From positions 1,550,001-1,614,000 of the forward strand of contig NZ_LT670848.1 of NCBI RefSeq assembly GCF_900142975.1: a stretch of 64,000 bases of DNA. Direction: 5' to 3'. The notes below the pieces were generated by a model. It ran no database searches. It had not been told where the DNA came from and saw nothing but the letters and a program-made list of their open reading frames with translations. Made by a program: the position numbers and the translations under genes. This DNA is from Salegentibacter salegens (GTDB taxonomy: Bacteria > Bacteroidota > Bacteroidia > Flavobacteriales > Flavobacteriaceae). Shown piece after piece: positions 19,099-32,686 of the stretch. Numbering within the stretch: position 1 is the first letter of the stretch; each line of letters starts with the position of its first letter.

Positions 19099-21477
19099 TT
19101 GAAGATATCATTTTACTTTCCGCTTTTGCTATTTTTCCTATGTACTTCAATGGGAATTAATGCTCAGGAAATTTATACACTTAAAGGTACCATATCCAAT
19201 TCAGCAAGTAATGAAACTTTAATAGGAGTAAATGTTATAATTCCGGAGGAACAAAAAGGTGTAGTCACCAATGAATATGGTTTTTATTCTATAAAATTAC
19301 CTGAAGGCACCTATACGGTTGAAATTTCTTATCTGGGTTTCCAAACTATAAGCCAGACCATTACAATTACAAAAGATACCACCTTTAATACCGAACTTAC
19401 TGAAGGTTCTGAAAATTTAGAGGAAGTAGTTATAAAATCTAATAATGAAGGTCTCAATATTAAGAGCCCAGAAATGAGCGTTAGTAAACTTTCAATGAAT
19501 ACTATTCAAAAATTACCTGTGGTATTTGGGGAGGTAGATATCGTGAAATCACTACAGCTTTTACCAGGAGTTTCCAATGCGGGAGAAGGTGCCTCTGGGT
19601 TTAATGTGCGGGGTGGTGCGGTAGACCAAAACCTTATTTTATTAGATGAAGCAACTATTTTTAATTCATCCCACCTTTTTGGATTCTTTTCGGTTTTTAA
19701 TCCCGATGCTGTAAAAGATTTAAAATTGTATAAAGGTGGAATTCCTGCCAAGTATGGAGGAAGGGTCTCATCGGTCCTGGATATTTATCAACGTGACGGT
19801 AACAGTAAAGAGTTTAAAGCACAAGGCGGAATTGGGGTGATTTCAAGTAGATTACTGGCTGAAGGACCTATTGTAAAAGATAAGGGCTCTTTTCTAATAG
19901 CCGGCCGAAGTTCTTATGCACACTTATTTCTGAAATTGGCCGATAATCCAAACTCTGCTTACTTCTATGATCTCAATACCAAATTAACCTATAGATTAAA
20001 CGATGACAATAAATTACTTTTTTCAGGGTATTTTGGGCGTGATGTTTTTGATATCAACCAGAATTTCCTGAACACCTACGGAAATTCAGTATTTAACCTT
20101 AGATGGAATCACGTAGTTTCAGATGATATTTTTACCAATTTATCACTTATATATAGCGATTATTACTACGGATTAACCCTTAATTTTGTAGGCTTTAACT
20201 GGGATAGCGGTATCAAAAATCTAAATCTAAAATATGATTTTAACCATTATTTAAACGATACTTTTCAATTAGAATACGGTCTTCACAGCACTTACCACGA
20301 ATTTAATCCTGGAGAAATTGCTCCAATAGATGAAAATTCTGGAATTAATTTCTTTAAACTTACCAATAAATATGCGCTTGAAAATGCTGCCTACTTTTCT
20401 GTAGAACATAATATTTCAGATAAACTTACTGCTGAATATGGACTAAGATTCAGTAATTTTCTAAGATTGGGGCAGGAAAGTTTAAATCAATATGCTAATA
20501 ACAACCCTATTATTTACAATAACGCTCTTGATATTTATGAAGAGGCTGAACCCATAAATGAGAATTCCTATTCAAAGTCTGAAGTTATAAAAACCTATTC
20601 CAACTTTGAGCCCAGGATAGCATTGGCTTATAATTTCAGCGAAAATCAGTCGGTTAAAGCCAGTTATAATAGAATGGCACAATATCTTCATTTAATTTCG
20701 AACACCAACTCTCCTACTCCCCTCGATGTTTGGGCACCCAGCGGACCTTTCATTAAACCTCAAATTCTGGATCAATATGCAGTGGGGTATTTTCGAAATT
20801 TTAATCAAGGAAAATATAGTTTAGAGACTGAAGTTTTCTATAAGGATATACAAAACCGAATAGATTATGTAAATGGAGCAAATCTTATCGCCAATAACAA
20901 TATTGAAACTATAATCTTAAATGGTAGGTCCAGGGCCTATGGTCTAGAACTTTTGGCTAAGAAAAATGAAGGACGGTTTACCGGTTGGGTAGCCTATACC
21001 TTATCAAGATCTGAACAACAAACTCCAGGAAGAACTCCAGCTGAAAGCGGTATTAATAATGGAAAATGGTACGCTACTAATTATGATAAAACACACGATA
21101 TAAGTCTTACGGGAACTTATGATTACAATAAAAGATGGGATTTTAGTGCTAATTTTGCTTTCCAAACCGGTTTACCGGTCACCTATCCCACAGGACAATA
21201 TAATTTTAACGGCATAAACGTTCCGGTTTATGGAGATAGAAACAGCAATAGATTACCAGCCTACCATAGGTTAGATCTTTCGGCCACATATATTCCCAAA
21301 CCTAATAAAAAACAAGGTTTTCAATCTTCATGGAATTTTGGAATTTACAATGTTTACAACCGGAAAAATGCTAATTCTATTAGTTTTAGAGAGAATGAAG
21401 ATACTGGAAGAAACGAATCGGCTAAGTTAAGCCTGTTCGGAATTATCCCTTCTGTAACCTATAATTTCAATTTTTAA
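19099..21477 (+). CDS. TonB-dependent outer-membrane receptor
   Basis: This 792-residue protein has a signal peptide ending near residue 22 (MGINAQ), then a carboxypeptidase-like regulatory domain (27-110: YTLKGTISNSASNETLIGVNV). A plug domain (LPGVSNAGEGASGFNVRGGAVDQNL, about 155-180) and a 22-strand barrel follow. The start is TTG at 19099; no better codon lies before the signal peptide. It is coupled to a DUF4249 lipoprotein 1 base downstream, a standard flavobacterial pair in which receptor and lipoprotein work together in import. It lacks SusC-length features, so it is not a SusC/SusD polysaccharide locus. The ligand is unknown. Confidence 0.9.
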   Translation: MKISFYFPLLLFFLCTSMGINAQEIYTLKGTISNSASNETLIGVNVIIPEEQKGVVTNEYGFYSIKLPEGTYTVEISYLGFQTISQTITITKDTTFNTELTEGSENLEEVVIKSNNEGLNIKSPEMSVSKLSMNTIQKLPVVFGEVDIVKSLQLLPGVSNAGEGASGFNVRGGAVDQNLILLDEATIFNSSHLFGFFSVFNPDAVKDLKLYKGGIPAKYGGRVSSVLDIYQRDGNSKEFKAQGGIGVISSRLLAEGPIVKDKGSFLIAGRSSYAHLFLKLADNPNSAYFYDLNTKLTYRLNDDNKLLFSGYFGRDVFDINQNFLNTYGNSVFNLRWNHVVSDDIFTNLSLIYSDYYYGLTLNFVGFNWDSGIKNLNLKYDFNHYLNDTFQLEYGLHSTYHEFNPGEIAPIDENSGINFFKLTNKYALENAAYFSVEHNISDKLTAEYGLRFSNFLRLGQESLNQYANNNPIIYNNALDIYEEAEPINENSYSKSEVIKTYSNFEPRIALAYNFSENQSVKASYNRMAQYLHLISNTNSPTPLDVWAPSGPFIKPQILDQYAVGYFRNFNQGKYSLETEVFYKDIQNRIDYVNGANLIANNNIETIILNGRSRAYGLELLAKKNEGRFTGWVAYTLSRSEQQTPGRTPAESGINNGKWYATNYDKTHDISLTGTYDYNKRWDFSANFAFQTGLPVTYPTGQYNFNGINVPVYGDRNSNRLPAYHRLDLSATYIPKPNKKQGFQSSWNFGIYNVYNRKNANSISFRENEDTGRNESAKLSLFGIIPSVTYNFNF

Positions 21478-21478
21478 G

Positions 21479-22297
21479 ATGAAAAATTTATACATTACAT
21501 TATTGTTCGTCATTCTTTTTTCGTTCACATCATGCGAAGAAGTAATAGACCTGGATCTGGAAGAAAGTGAACCAAGGTTAGTTATAGATGCTTCTATTCT
21601 TTGGCACTTAGGTACATCAGGCAATAATCAGCAAATTAAACTTTCAGAAACTATAGGTTTTTATGAAGAAGGAATTGAACCGGTAACTGATGCCGAGGTT
21701 ATTATTGAAACCGGTAGCGGCGAAGAATTTATTTTTACACATCAGGAAAATGGTATTTATATAAATTCAAATTTTAAACCAGAATTTGATAAAAATTATA
21801 CCCTGGAAATAAACTATAATAACCAAATTTACACGGCTACGTCCACTTTTATTCCAGTAGCAGGTATAGATTATATTGAGCAGAATAGCGAAGGGGGATT
21901 TACCCGTGAAGATCTTGAAGTTGAAGTGTTTTTTACAGATCCTGCAGGAGAAGACAATTTCTACCTCTTTAGTTTTAGTAATATATCTACTTCCAAATTC
22001 TCATTAGAGATCTATGAAGATGAATTTACCGATGGTAACCAGATATCATCTAATTATTCTAACGAAGATTTAGCTGCCACCAATGAAATCTATATTACTA
22101 TGGAAGGAATTTCGGAGCCTTTCTATAATTATTTATACATACTTCGCTCCCAGGGTGGCAACAACGGAGGTGGCCCGTTTCAGTCCCAACCCGCAACAGT
22201 TAAAGGAAATGTAGTAAACCAAACGAATCCAGAAAATTATCCTTTTGGATACTTTAGACTTTCAGAAGTCGATTCTACTACATATATTGTGCAGTAA
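21479..22297 (+). CDS. DUF4249-type lipoprotein
   Basis: This 272-residue protein has a lipoprotein signal ending FSFTSC (Cys19) and the DUF4249 opening EEVIDLDLEESEPRLVIDA. VTDAEVIIETGSGEEF and NYTLEINYNNQIYTATSTF show the beta-sandwich pattern of this family. DUF4249 proteins are regularly encoded behind TonB receptors with a carboxypeptidase-like domain and are thought to sit on them at the cell surface. The biochemical role is unproven. It starts one base after the receptor stop. Confidence 0.8.
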   Translation: MKNLYITLLFVILFSFTSCEEVIDLDLEESEPRLVIDASILWHLGTSGNNQQIKLSETIGFYEEGIEPVTDAEVIIETGSGEEFIFTHQENGIYINSNFKPEFDKNYTLEINYNNQIYTATSTFIPVAGIDYIEQNSEGGFTREDLEVEVFFTDPAGEDNFYLFSFSNISTSKFSLEIYEDEFTDGNQISSNYSNEDLAATNEIYITMEGISEPFYNYLYILRSQGGNNGGGPFQSQPATVKGNVVNQTNPENYPFGYFRLSEVDSTTYIVQ

Positions 22298-22306
22298 GAA
22301 ATCAAG

Positions 22307-22528
22307 ATGAAACATACCAACAAAGAAATATTAGGAAAAGGAATTAAGTACCTCGCTTTTGCATTACCCCTAACCTTAATAGGTCCTTCTGTACTATTCA
22401 CCGCTTTTAATAACCAGCATCATCCTTTTTATATTCCAGTTCTTATTGGGGGAATAGTAGCTATAATTGCTGCAATTCTTCTAATGTTTAAAGGAATAAT
22501 AACCGTAGTAAAGGCGGTTTTCGATTAA
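22307..22528 (+). CDS. Small two-helix membrane protein, DUF6095-like
   Basis: This 73-residue protein starts with a short charged segment (MKHTNKEILGKGIKYL). Two transmembrane helices follow, separated by the loop FNNQHHPFYIP, with a short C-terminal tail (VVKAVFD). This arrangement matches the DUF6095 family of Flavobacteriaceae, whose function is unknown. It lies 9 bases behind the DUF4249 gene and so could be co-transcribed with the receptor. A hairpin with a T run at about 22535-22567 probably ends the transcript. Confidence 0.75.
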   Translation: MKHTNKEILGKGIKYLAFALPLTLIGPSVLFTAFNNQHHPFYIPVLIGGIVAIIAAILLMFKGIITVVKAVFD

Positions 22529-22796
22529 TTTTATCTGATAATTTTCTGCTGAAAATAGTATTTTTTTGAAACTGAAAAACAGTCTTCTCCTATTTCTTAT
22601 TCAACTATTTTTCTGAATTATTACAATATCTGGTTACTTGCTCTTCATATTTCTTAGTCGAGTAAAGTTGAACAGAATTCTAATTTTAGTCTAAATTTCC
22701 AGGCTTATTACCCATCCCAATTTCGGCTGAATAAACTCTAACGCTAAACGCTATTCCATCTTCGTTTCACTCCTTTGGCTCCCCTTAGAACAGTCC
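22529..22796. other. Gene-free spacer between DUF6095 gene and rRNA operon
   Basis: It holds a likely terminator (ATTTTC/GAAAAT hairpin then T run, about 22535-22567). Otherwise AT-rich sequence with no reading frame, repeat or RNA that I can support. Confidence 0.5.
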
Positions 22797-22860
22797 AAAA
22801 TAGCAGTACTCCGGCAGATTCGGGACACTAGCGGGCTAATTTCTCTGTCCGCATCGGGCA
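22797..22860 (-). pseudogene. Degenerate 5S rRNA relic
   Basis: The block AAATAGCAGTAC followed by GCGGGCTAATTTCTCTGT and CGNNTCGGG repeats, in order and with small gaps, the middle of the intact 5S gene at 22951-23058 (AAATAGCAGTAC ... ACGGGCTTAACTTCTCTG). It lies about 90 bases beyond the intact gene and past the operon terminator, on the same strand. The ends of the gene are not recognisable, so it is probably non-functional. Confidence 0.6.
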
Positions 22861-22909
22861 GATACATAGAAACACACCTTTTGGGAGTTATGATATTTCA
22901 TTTTAGGAC

Positions 22910-22944
22910 AAAAAAAAGACCCTTACAAGTTAATGTAAGGGTCT
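22910..22944 (-). terminator. rRNA operon terminator
   Basis: Read on the minus strand, the stem GACCCTTACATTAA / TTGTAAGGGTC is followed by seven or more T. It lies directly behind the 5S gene. Confidence 0.9.
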
Positions 22945-22950
22945 TCTAAA

Positions 22951-23058
<108 letters not shown>

Positions 23059-23232
23059 AAGTCTTTAGTAAACAGTTTACAGTCTATAAGTTCGCAGTAT
23101 TGTTACTACCCACTCTTTTACTTACAACTGCCTACTCTAATAAGTTGACATATTTAAGAAACAAAGAATAAAGAAAGACTTTGGTAATAGCATTCAAGTC
23201 CCCACACCTTTTGCAAGGCGTGGGAATCGCAT

Positions 23233-26059
<2,827 letters not shown>

Positions 26060-26305
26060 TATGCTTCTTGCTTATGCTCGAATTTCTCGTGACCTTAATC
26101 ACAATATTATTCTATTAATTTAATTAATTTACCTCGTTATAAAAGTAAACTTCTATAACTGTAGTTTTCTCGTATTCTTTGTTTCTCAATATGTCAATGA
26201 ACTTTTTTCCTCTCAAACGACCTAATTTCAATGGCAAACAAACGAATATGCTTACGCGTTTCCTGATGTTTGTAATACCTATCCCCCTTAAATCTAAAGG
26301 AATTG

Positions 26306-26379
26306 TGGAGAATATCGGAGTCGAACCGATGACCTCCTGCGTGCAAGGCAGGCGCTCTAGCCAGCTGAGCTAATCCCCC
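26306..26379 (-). tRNA. tRNA-Ala (TGC)
   Basis: Minus strand, 74 bases. The acceptor GGGGGAT pairs with ATTCTCC, the D-arm is GCTCAGCTGGCTAGAGC, the anticodon loop is CTTGCAC with TGC, and the T-loop is TTCGACTC-like. CCA is not encoded. It lies in the 16S-23S spacer. Confidence 0.97.
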
Positions 26380-26550
26380 ATTGTTAGTTGGCAGTGGTCA
26401 GTACTTAGTACGCAGTCTTTATTACTGCTAACTGCTACTGCTTACTGCAAACTGGGTTACCCAACTTCTAAAATTTCCTTTCAATTTGTAATGAACTTCA
26501 ATCTCCTCTGCACCTTCTAACTTCTAACCGTGTACTTCGTACTTCGGTAG

Positions 26551-26624
26551 TAGTCTCAGGCAGACTCGAACTGCCGACCTCTACATTATCAGTGTAGCGC
26601 TCTAACCAGCTGAGCTATGAGACT
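26551..26624 (-). tRNA. tRNA-Ile (GAT)
   Basis: Minus strand, 74 bases. The acceptor AGTCTCA pairs perfectly with TGAGACT, the anticodon loop CTGATAA carries GAT, and the T-arm is GGCAGTTCGAGTCTGCC. It is the first spacer tRNA behind 16S; CCA is not encoded. Confidence 0.97.
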
Positions 26625-26810
26625 GTCCTTTGTGTAATGAATACTATAAAATGTATATTGAATAATCCAACCTACATCCCACAGTATACACCATACAATT
26701 TCTTAAATATTAAATCGACAGCTTAGAATCAAGACCAAAAAAGGTCTTTAAGAACTTCCCTTTGATTCTTGCGCGTTGTTATCACTGATAAATCAGCTAA
26801 ACATTGCTCT

Positions 26811-28335
<1,525 letters not shown>

Positions 28336-28591
28336 CGTTGTTTCTTAATATAATTACAACAATCAAACGTCTGTACTCAAAGATGACTTCTCTAGTCTTA
28401 ATTCTAAATTATTTGTATCATTCTTCTCTCGAAAAATGTACGCGCTGTCAATTCAATAAATCAATGAACTTCCCCGATTTTATTCGGGATATTCTTGCCG
28501 AAACCTAAGGACTCGAACCCTATCGCTTTACGCACCCACCCGGGATTTCTTTTCAATATTTCTGGGAACTCGCTCAGTCTGTAAGCGGCTG
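28336..28591 (-). other. rRNA operon leader
   Basis: The transcribed leader between promoter P1 and the 16S gene. It contains no supportable reading frame. It should carry the RNase III stem that pairs with sequence behind 16S; I did not resolve it. Confidence 0.5.
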
Positions 28592-28623
28592 CAAATATAC
28601 ACTACTTTTTAGTTATACACCAA
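28592..28623 (-). promoter_or_regulatory. rRNA promoter P1
   Basis: On the minus strand TTG (28621-28623), a 21-base spacer and TATATTTG (28592-28599) form a full-consensus Bacteroidota promoter. Confidence 0.8.
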
Positions 28624-28729
28624 ATATTTTTTAGAAAAATTTTTGACTTTATTTTTAAAAAGCAACACCTTCAAAAGAACTTAAAAATAGCTCGGATTCC
28701 TTACAAATCCTTCGCTGTTTTTGCGGCTG

Positions 28730-28759
28730 CAAATATACACCCTCTTTTGTTTCTGGCAA
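28730..28759 (-). promoter_or_regulatory. rRNA promoter P2
   Basis: On the minus strand TTG (28757-28759), a 19-base spacer and TATATTTG (28730-28737). The bases following the -7 box (CAGCCGC) are the same as at P1. Confidence 0.8.
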
Positions 28760-28887
28760 GTAAAAAAATAAGTTTTTTTACTTTTATTTTTTTAAGCTTT
28801 TTTCAACCTTAAAAAAACACCGTATCCCAATATGTAATGAACTTCTCCGCTTTATCCCGCAACCCTCGTTGTGTCTCAAAGCGGGTG

Positions 28888-28917
28888 CAAATATACTGCT
28901 GTTTTCTTCCCCCGCAA
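28888..28917 (-). promoter_or_regulatory. rRNA promoter P3 (distal)
   Basis: On the minus strand TTG (28915-28917), a 19-base spacer and TATATTTG (28888-28895). It is about 160 bases upstream of P2, and the three -7 boxes are identical. Confidence 0.8.
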
Positions 28918-29104
28918 GCCCCTGGAAACAATTTTTTAAAGAAATCTTAAAACTAATTTCTAATCTTCTCTATAAAAGGAACTTGTAAGATAAAAAAAAT
29001 TTTGAAGAAATAACAGGATGACAAAAGTTAATGTTTCAGAATAAAGAAAAACCACTTCTTTTTAATATTTCAGCAATAAATATCCTCCTTTATATATAAG
29101 TATA

Positions 29105-29135
29105 TTGCGCAGGCAAAATCAACCTATTATCTTTG
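29105..29135 (+). promoter_or_regulatory. Predicted promoter of thrS operon
   Basis: TTG at 29105-29107, a 20-base spacer and TATCTTTG at 29128-29135 match the consensus. It lies 22 bases before ATG 29158, giving a very short leader and hence no room for a T-box or thrS operator. Confidence 0.8.
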
Positions 29136-29157
29136 CGCTCATTAAAACTACATATAC

Positions 29158-31104
29158 ATGATTAAGGTAAGCTTGCCCGATGGCAGTATAAAAGAATTTG
29201 AAAAAGGCTCCACTCCAATGGATGTTGCTAATAGCATTAGCTCTGGACTGGCCCGAAACGTAATTTCAGCAAAATTCAATAATAATATTGTAGAAGTTTC
29301 TACGCCGTTAACAACAGATGGCAGTTTAACCTTATTTACCTGGAAAGACGATGAAGGTAAAAAAGCCTTTTGGCATTCTACCTCACACGTAATGGCCCAG
29401 GCGATAGAAGAAATGTACCCCGGTTCTAAATTAACTATTGGACCGGCCATAGAAAATGGATTCTATTATGATGTAGATTTTGGTGAACACAAGCTTTCGG
29501 AAAACGATTTTAAGAAAATCGAAGATAGAATGCTTCAGATTGCTCGCGAAAAACATGATTTTAAACTTCGCGAAGTTTCTAAGGCAGATGCGCTCTCCTA
29601 TTATAAGGAACAAAATAATCAGTTTAAAGTTGAATTAATCGAGAACCTGGAAGATGGTGAAATCACTTTCTGCGATCACGACAACTTTACAGATCTTTGC
29701 CGCGGCGGCCATATTCCAAATACCGGCTTTATTAAGGCCGTGAAATTAATGAGTGTTGCCGGAGCTTACTGGCGGGGCGATGAAAACAATCAGCAGTTAA
29801 CCCGGGTTTATGGAATTTCATTTCCGAAGCAAAAAGAATTAAAGGAATACTTAGAACTGCTTGAAGAAGCTAAGAAAAGAGATCACCGTAAGCTTGGTAA
29901 GGAACTTGAATTATTTACTTTTTCTCAGAAAGTTGGACAGGGACTACCGTTATGGCTTCCAAAAGGAGCTGCTTTAAGAGAACGCCTGGAAGATTTCCTG
30001 AAAAAGGCGCAAAAGAAAGCGGGTTACGAAATGGTGGTAAGTCCGCATATTGGTCAAAAAGAACTTTATGTGACTTCAGGACACTATGCTAAATATGGCG
30101 AAGACAGTTTTCAGCCAATCAAAACTCCTAATGAAGGTGAGGAATTTTTATTGAAACCTATGAACTGCCCGCATCACTGTGAGATTTATAACGCGAAGTC
30201 CTGGAGTTACCGCGATCTCCCAAAACGTTTTGCTGAATTTGGCACCGTTTATCGTTATGAACAAAGCGGGGAATTACACGGGTTAACGCGAGTGAGAGGT
30301 TTTACCCAGGATGATGCACATATTTTTTGTACTCCAGATCAATTAGATGAAGAATTCAAAAAAGTAATAGACCTTACCTTATATGTATTCGATTCTTTAG
30401 GTTTTGAAAACTTTACAGCACAGGTTTCATTAAGAGACCCAGAGAATAAAGAAAAGTATATAGGATCTGACGATGTTTGGGAAAAAGCTGAAACTGCCAT
30501 AATTAATGCAGCTAAAGAAAAAGGTCTTAATTATGTTGTTGAAACCGGGGAAGCCGCTTTTTACGGCCCTAAGTTAGACTTTATGGTGAAAGATGCACTT
30601 GGCAGAAGCTGGCAACTTGGCACCATTCAGGTAGATTATAACCTGCCAGAACGTTTTGAACTTACCTATAAAGGAAGTGACAATGAGACACACCGTCCGG
30701 TAATGATTCACCGTGCTCCTTTTGGCAGTATGGAGCGCTTTATCGCTATTTTACTGGAACATACAGCAGGTAACTTCCCATTGTGGTTAATGCCCGAACA
30801 GGCTATGGTGCTCTCAATCAGTGAGAAATATGAAAAATACGCCCAAAAAGTTTTAACTTTGCTGGAAAATAACGAAATTCGCGCTTTGGCAGATAACCGA
30901 AATGAAACCATTGGTAAGAAAATAAGGGAAGCCGAAATGAACAAATTTCCGTATATGTTGATTATAGGGGAACAGGAAGAACAGGATGGTACGGTTTCTG
31001 TACGAAAAAGAGGGGAAGGCGATATTGGCACTATGCCGGTAGAAGACTTTGCCGCAATTATAAATAAGGAAATTAAAAAAACGTTGAAGACGTTTGAAGT
31101 TTAA
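29158..31104 (+). CDS. thrS: Threonyl-tRNA synthetase
   Basis: A full-length protein (648 residues). It has the TGS domain (1-62), the editing domain with [11 protein letters not shown] near 77 and [10 protein letters not shown] near 182, the class II catalytic core ([10 protein letters not shown] with a zinc cysteine, [25 protein letters not shown]) and an anticodon-binding domain (about 540-648). It charges tRNA-Thr and edits Ser-tRNA-Thr. It leads the conserved thrS-infC-rpmI-rplT operon. The short untranslated leader suggests that E. coli-style translational autocontrol by a large operator is absent. Confidence 0.97.
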   Translation: MIKVSLPDGSIKEFEKGSTPMDVANSISSGLARNVISAKFNNNIVEVSTPLTTDGSLTLFTWKDDEGKKAFWHSTSHVMAQAIEEMYPGSKLTIGPAIENGFYYDVDFGEHKLSENDFKKIEDRMLQIAREKHDFKLREVSKADALSYYKEQNNQFKVELIENLEDGEITFCDHDNFTDLCRGGHIPNTGFIKAVKLMSVAGAYWRGDENNQQLTRVYGISFPKQKELKEYLELLEEAKKRDHRKLGKELELFTFSQKVGQGLPLWLPKGAALRERLEDFLKKAQKKAGYEMVVSPHIGQKELYVTSGHYAKYGEDSFQPIKTPNEGEEFLLKPMNCPHHCEIYNAKSWSYRDLPKRFAEFGTVYRYEQSGELHGLTRVRGFTQDDAHIFCTPDQLDEEFKKVIDLTLYVFDSLGFENFTAQVSLRDPENKEKYIGSDDVWEKAETAIINAAKEKGLNYVVETGEAAFYGPKLDFMVKDALGRSWQLGTIQVDYNLPERFELTYKGSDNETHRPVMIHRAPFGSMERFIAILLEHTAGNFPLWLMPEQAMVLSISEKYEKYAQKVLTLLENNEIRALADNRNETIGKKIREAEMNKFPYMLIIGEQEEQDGTVSVRKRGEGDIGTMPVEDFAAIINKEIKKTLKTFEV

Positions 31105-31121
31105 CCAAAAATAGATCAGCC

Positions 31122-31679
31122 ATAGCAATACGTAGAAAAAAATCGAAAAGACCGCTTAGAGCAGTTAAAGAGGATCAACACCGGATTAACCAAAAAATCA
31201 GGGCAGAAGAAGTTCGCCTTGTAGGTGATAATGTAGAAATGGGGGTTTATCCCACCAAAGAAGCATTAACCATAGCCGAAGATTTAGGTTTGGATTTGGT
31301 AGAAATATCTCCAGATGCAAAACCCCCGGTGGTAAAAGCGATGGATTATAAAAAGTTTCTTTATGAACAAAAGAAGCGCGAAAAGGCAATGAAAGCCAAA
31401 GCGAGTAAAGTTGTTGTAAAAGAAATACGCTTTGGTCCTAATACCGATGATCACGATTACGAGTTTAAAAAACGTAATGCAGAGAAATTTTTAAAAGATG
31501 GCGCAAAACTAAAAGCTTTTGTATTTTTTAAAGGTAGATCTATCGTATTTAAGGATAAAGGTGAAATCCTATTGCTTAGATTAGCTCAAGATCTTGAAGA
31601 ACTTGGAAAAGTAGAACAAATGCCAAAACTGGAAGGAAAACGTATGACTATGTTTTTATCTCCCAGAAAAGCAAAATAA
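31122..31679 (+). CDS. infC: Translation initiation factor IF-3 with non-canonical start codon
   Basis: From the in-frame stop at 31095-31097 to ATG 31239 there is no ATG, GTG or TTG, yet the IF-3 N-domain ([17 protein letters not shown]) is encoded upstream of 31239. Translation must therefore start at a rare codon. I choose ATA 31122, giving an N-terminus of [13 protein letters not shown] read as MAIRRKK and a normal 185 residues; ATA 31128 is also possible. The linker and C-domain ([28 protein letters not shown]-type end) are standard. Rare starts let IF-3 repress its own translation, as known for AUU in E. coli. Confidence 0.9.
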   Translation: MAIRRKKSKRPLRAVKEDQHRINQKIRAEEVRLVGDNVEMGVYPTKEALTIAEDLGLDLVEISPDAKPPVVKAMDYKKFLYEQKKREKAMKAKASKVVVKEIRFGPNTDDHDYEFKKRNAEKFLKDGAKLKAFVFFKGRSIVFKDKGEILLLRLAQDLEELGKVEQMPKLEGKRMTMFLSPRKAK

Positions 31680-31722
31680 AATTAAAAGTAATAAGAGAGT
31701 TATAATATAAAAAGAGGATAAC

Positions 31723-31920
31723 ATGCCGAAAATGAAAACAAAATCTAGTGCCAAAAAGCGTTTTAAGCTTACCGGTACTGGTAAAATAAAAAGAAAGCAC
31801 GCGTTTAAAAGTCACATCTTAACAAAGAAGTCAAAGAAACGTAAGCTAGCCTTAACGCACAGTACATTAGTACATGATGCTGATAAGGACAATGTTAAAC
31901 TTATGTTGCGTTTAAAGTAA
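31723..31920 (+). CDS. rpmI: 50S ribosomal protein L35
   Basis: A basic protein of 65 residues, beginning [20 protein letters not shown] with [14 protein letters not shown] in the middle: a standard L35. It is the third gene of the thrS operon. Confidence 0.97.
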   Translation: MPKMKTKSSAKKRFKLTGTGKIKRKHAFKSHILTKKSKKRKLALTHSTLVHDADKDNVKLMLRLK

Positions 31921-31972
31921 CAATAAGCTCTTAACGGTTTAAATAATTTAAAAACCCTGGAGTTGGGCAACA

Positions 31973-32030
31973 CTTCTACTACACTCAGTGAGGTAGCTTG
32001 AAGTTTAAGTTAAAAGAGTCGATAATCGAC
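31973..32030 (+). promoter_or_regulatory. Structured spacer before rplT (candidate leader)
   Basis: The 135-base rpmI-rplT spacer is long for ribosomal genes and holds two hairpins. One is an arm CTTC...CTAC-CTC / GAG-GTAG...GAAG (31973-32003). The other is a perfect GTCGAT-A-ATCGAC palindrome (32018-32030), close before the rplT start. By position it could be an L20-responsive leader; this is inference. Confidence 0.35.
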
Positions 32031-32055
32031 CGCCTGCTACAAAACACATACAAAT

Positions 32056-32400
32056 ATGCCAAGATCAGTAAATTCAGTTGCGAAGAGAGCCAGAAGAAAA
32101 AAGGTTCTTAAGCAAGCAAAAGGTTACTTCGGACGTCGTAAAAACGTTTGGACAGTAGCTAAAAACGCGGTAGAGAAAGCAATGCTTTACTCATATAGAG
32201 ACCGCAAAGTAAAGAAACGTAATTTCCGTTCACTATGGATATTGCGTATCAATGCCGCAGCCCGTCAACACGGTATGTCTTATTCTCAATTTATGGGAGC
32301 TGCAAAAGCAAATGGAATAGGTTTAAACCGTAAGGTACTTGCCGATTTGGCGATGAACCATCCAGAAGCTTTTAAAGCAGTTGTAGATAAAGTAAAGTAA
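32056..32400 (+). CDS. rplT: 50S ribosomal protein L20
   Basis: 114 residues, [20 protein letters not shown] at the N-terminus and [20 protein letters not shown] in the middle: a complete L20. The protein starts 23S assembly and in other phyla represses its own operon by binding the mRNA. It is the last gene before the terminator at 32428. Confidence 0.97.
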   Translation: MPRSVNSVAKRARRKKVLKQAKGYFGRRKNVWTVAKNAVEKAMLYSYRDRKVKKRNFRSLWILRINAAARQHGMSYSQFMGAAKANGIGLNRKVLADLAMNHPEAFKAVVDKVK

Positions 32401-32427
32401 ATACAAATAATTATACTCTCTTATTTA

Positions 32428-32458
32428 AAAATCCGGTTCTTTTGAGCCGGATTTTTTT
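32428..32458 (+). terminator. Terminator of the thrS-rplT operon
   Basis: The stem AAATCCGG / CCGGATTT with inner TTC/GAG pairs is followed by a T run. Confidence 0.9.
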
Positions 32459-32686
32459 GTTTTTATTTTCCAGATAAGGAGTTGACGAGTGATTGATTTA
32501 ATTTCTGATCAAATACTTAAACGACTTTTATAAATAATAAATGGCATATTATTTTGCCACTAATACACGAAAATTCTTCTACAATAATCAGTGAAATATA
32601 TTTCTATTGTTCAGCTTTGTACCTAGGCTTCTATACTCCTGTCGTTCTCTTAAATAAACCGATAAATCTTATATAATTTATTAAAC

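Noticed and set aside
19099..22297. SusC/SusD polysaccharide utilisation locus
   Set aside because: The receptor is too short for SusC, the partner is DUF4249 rather than SusD, and no glycoside hydrolases are present.
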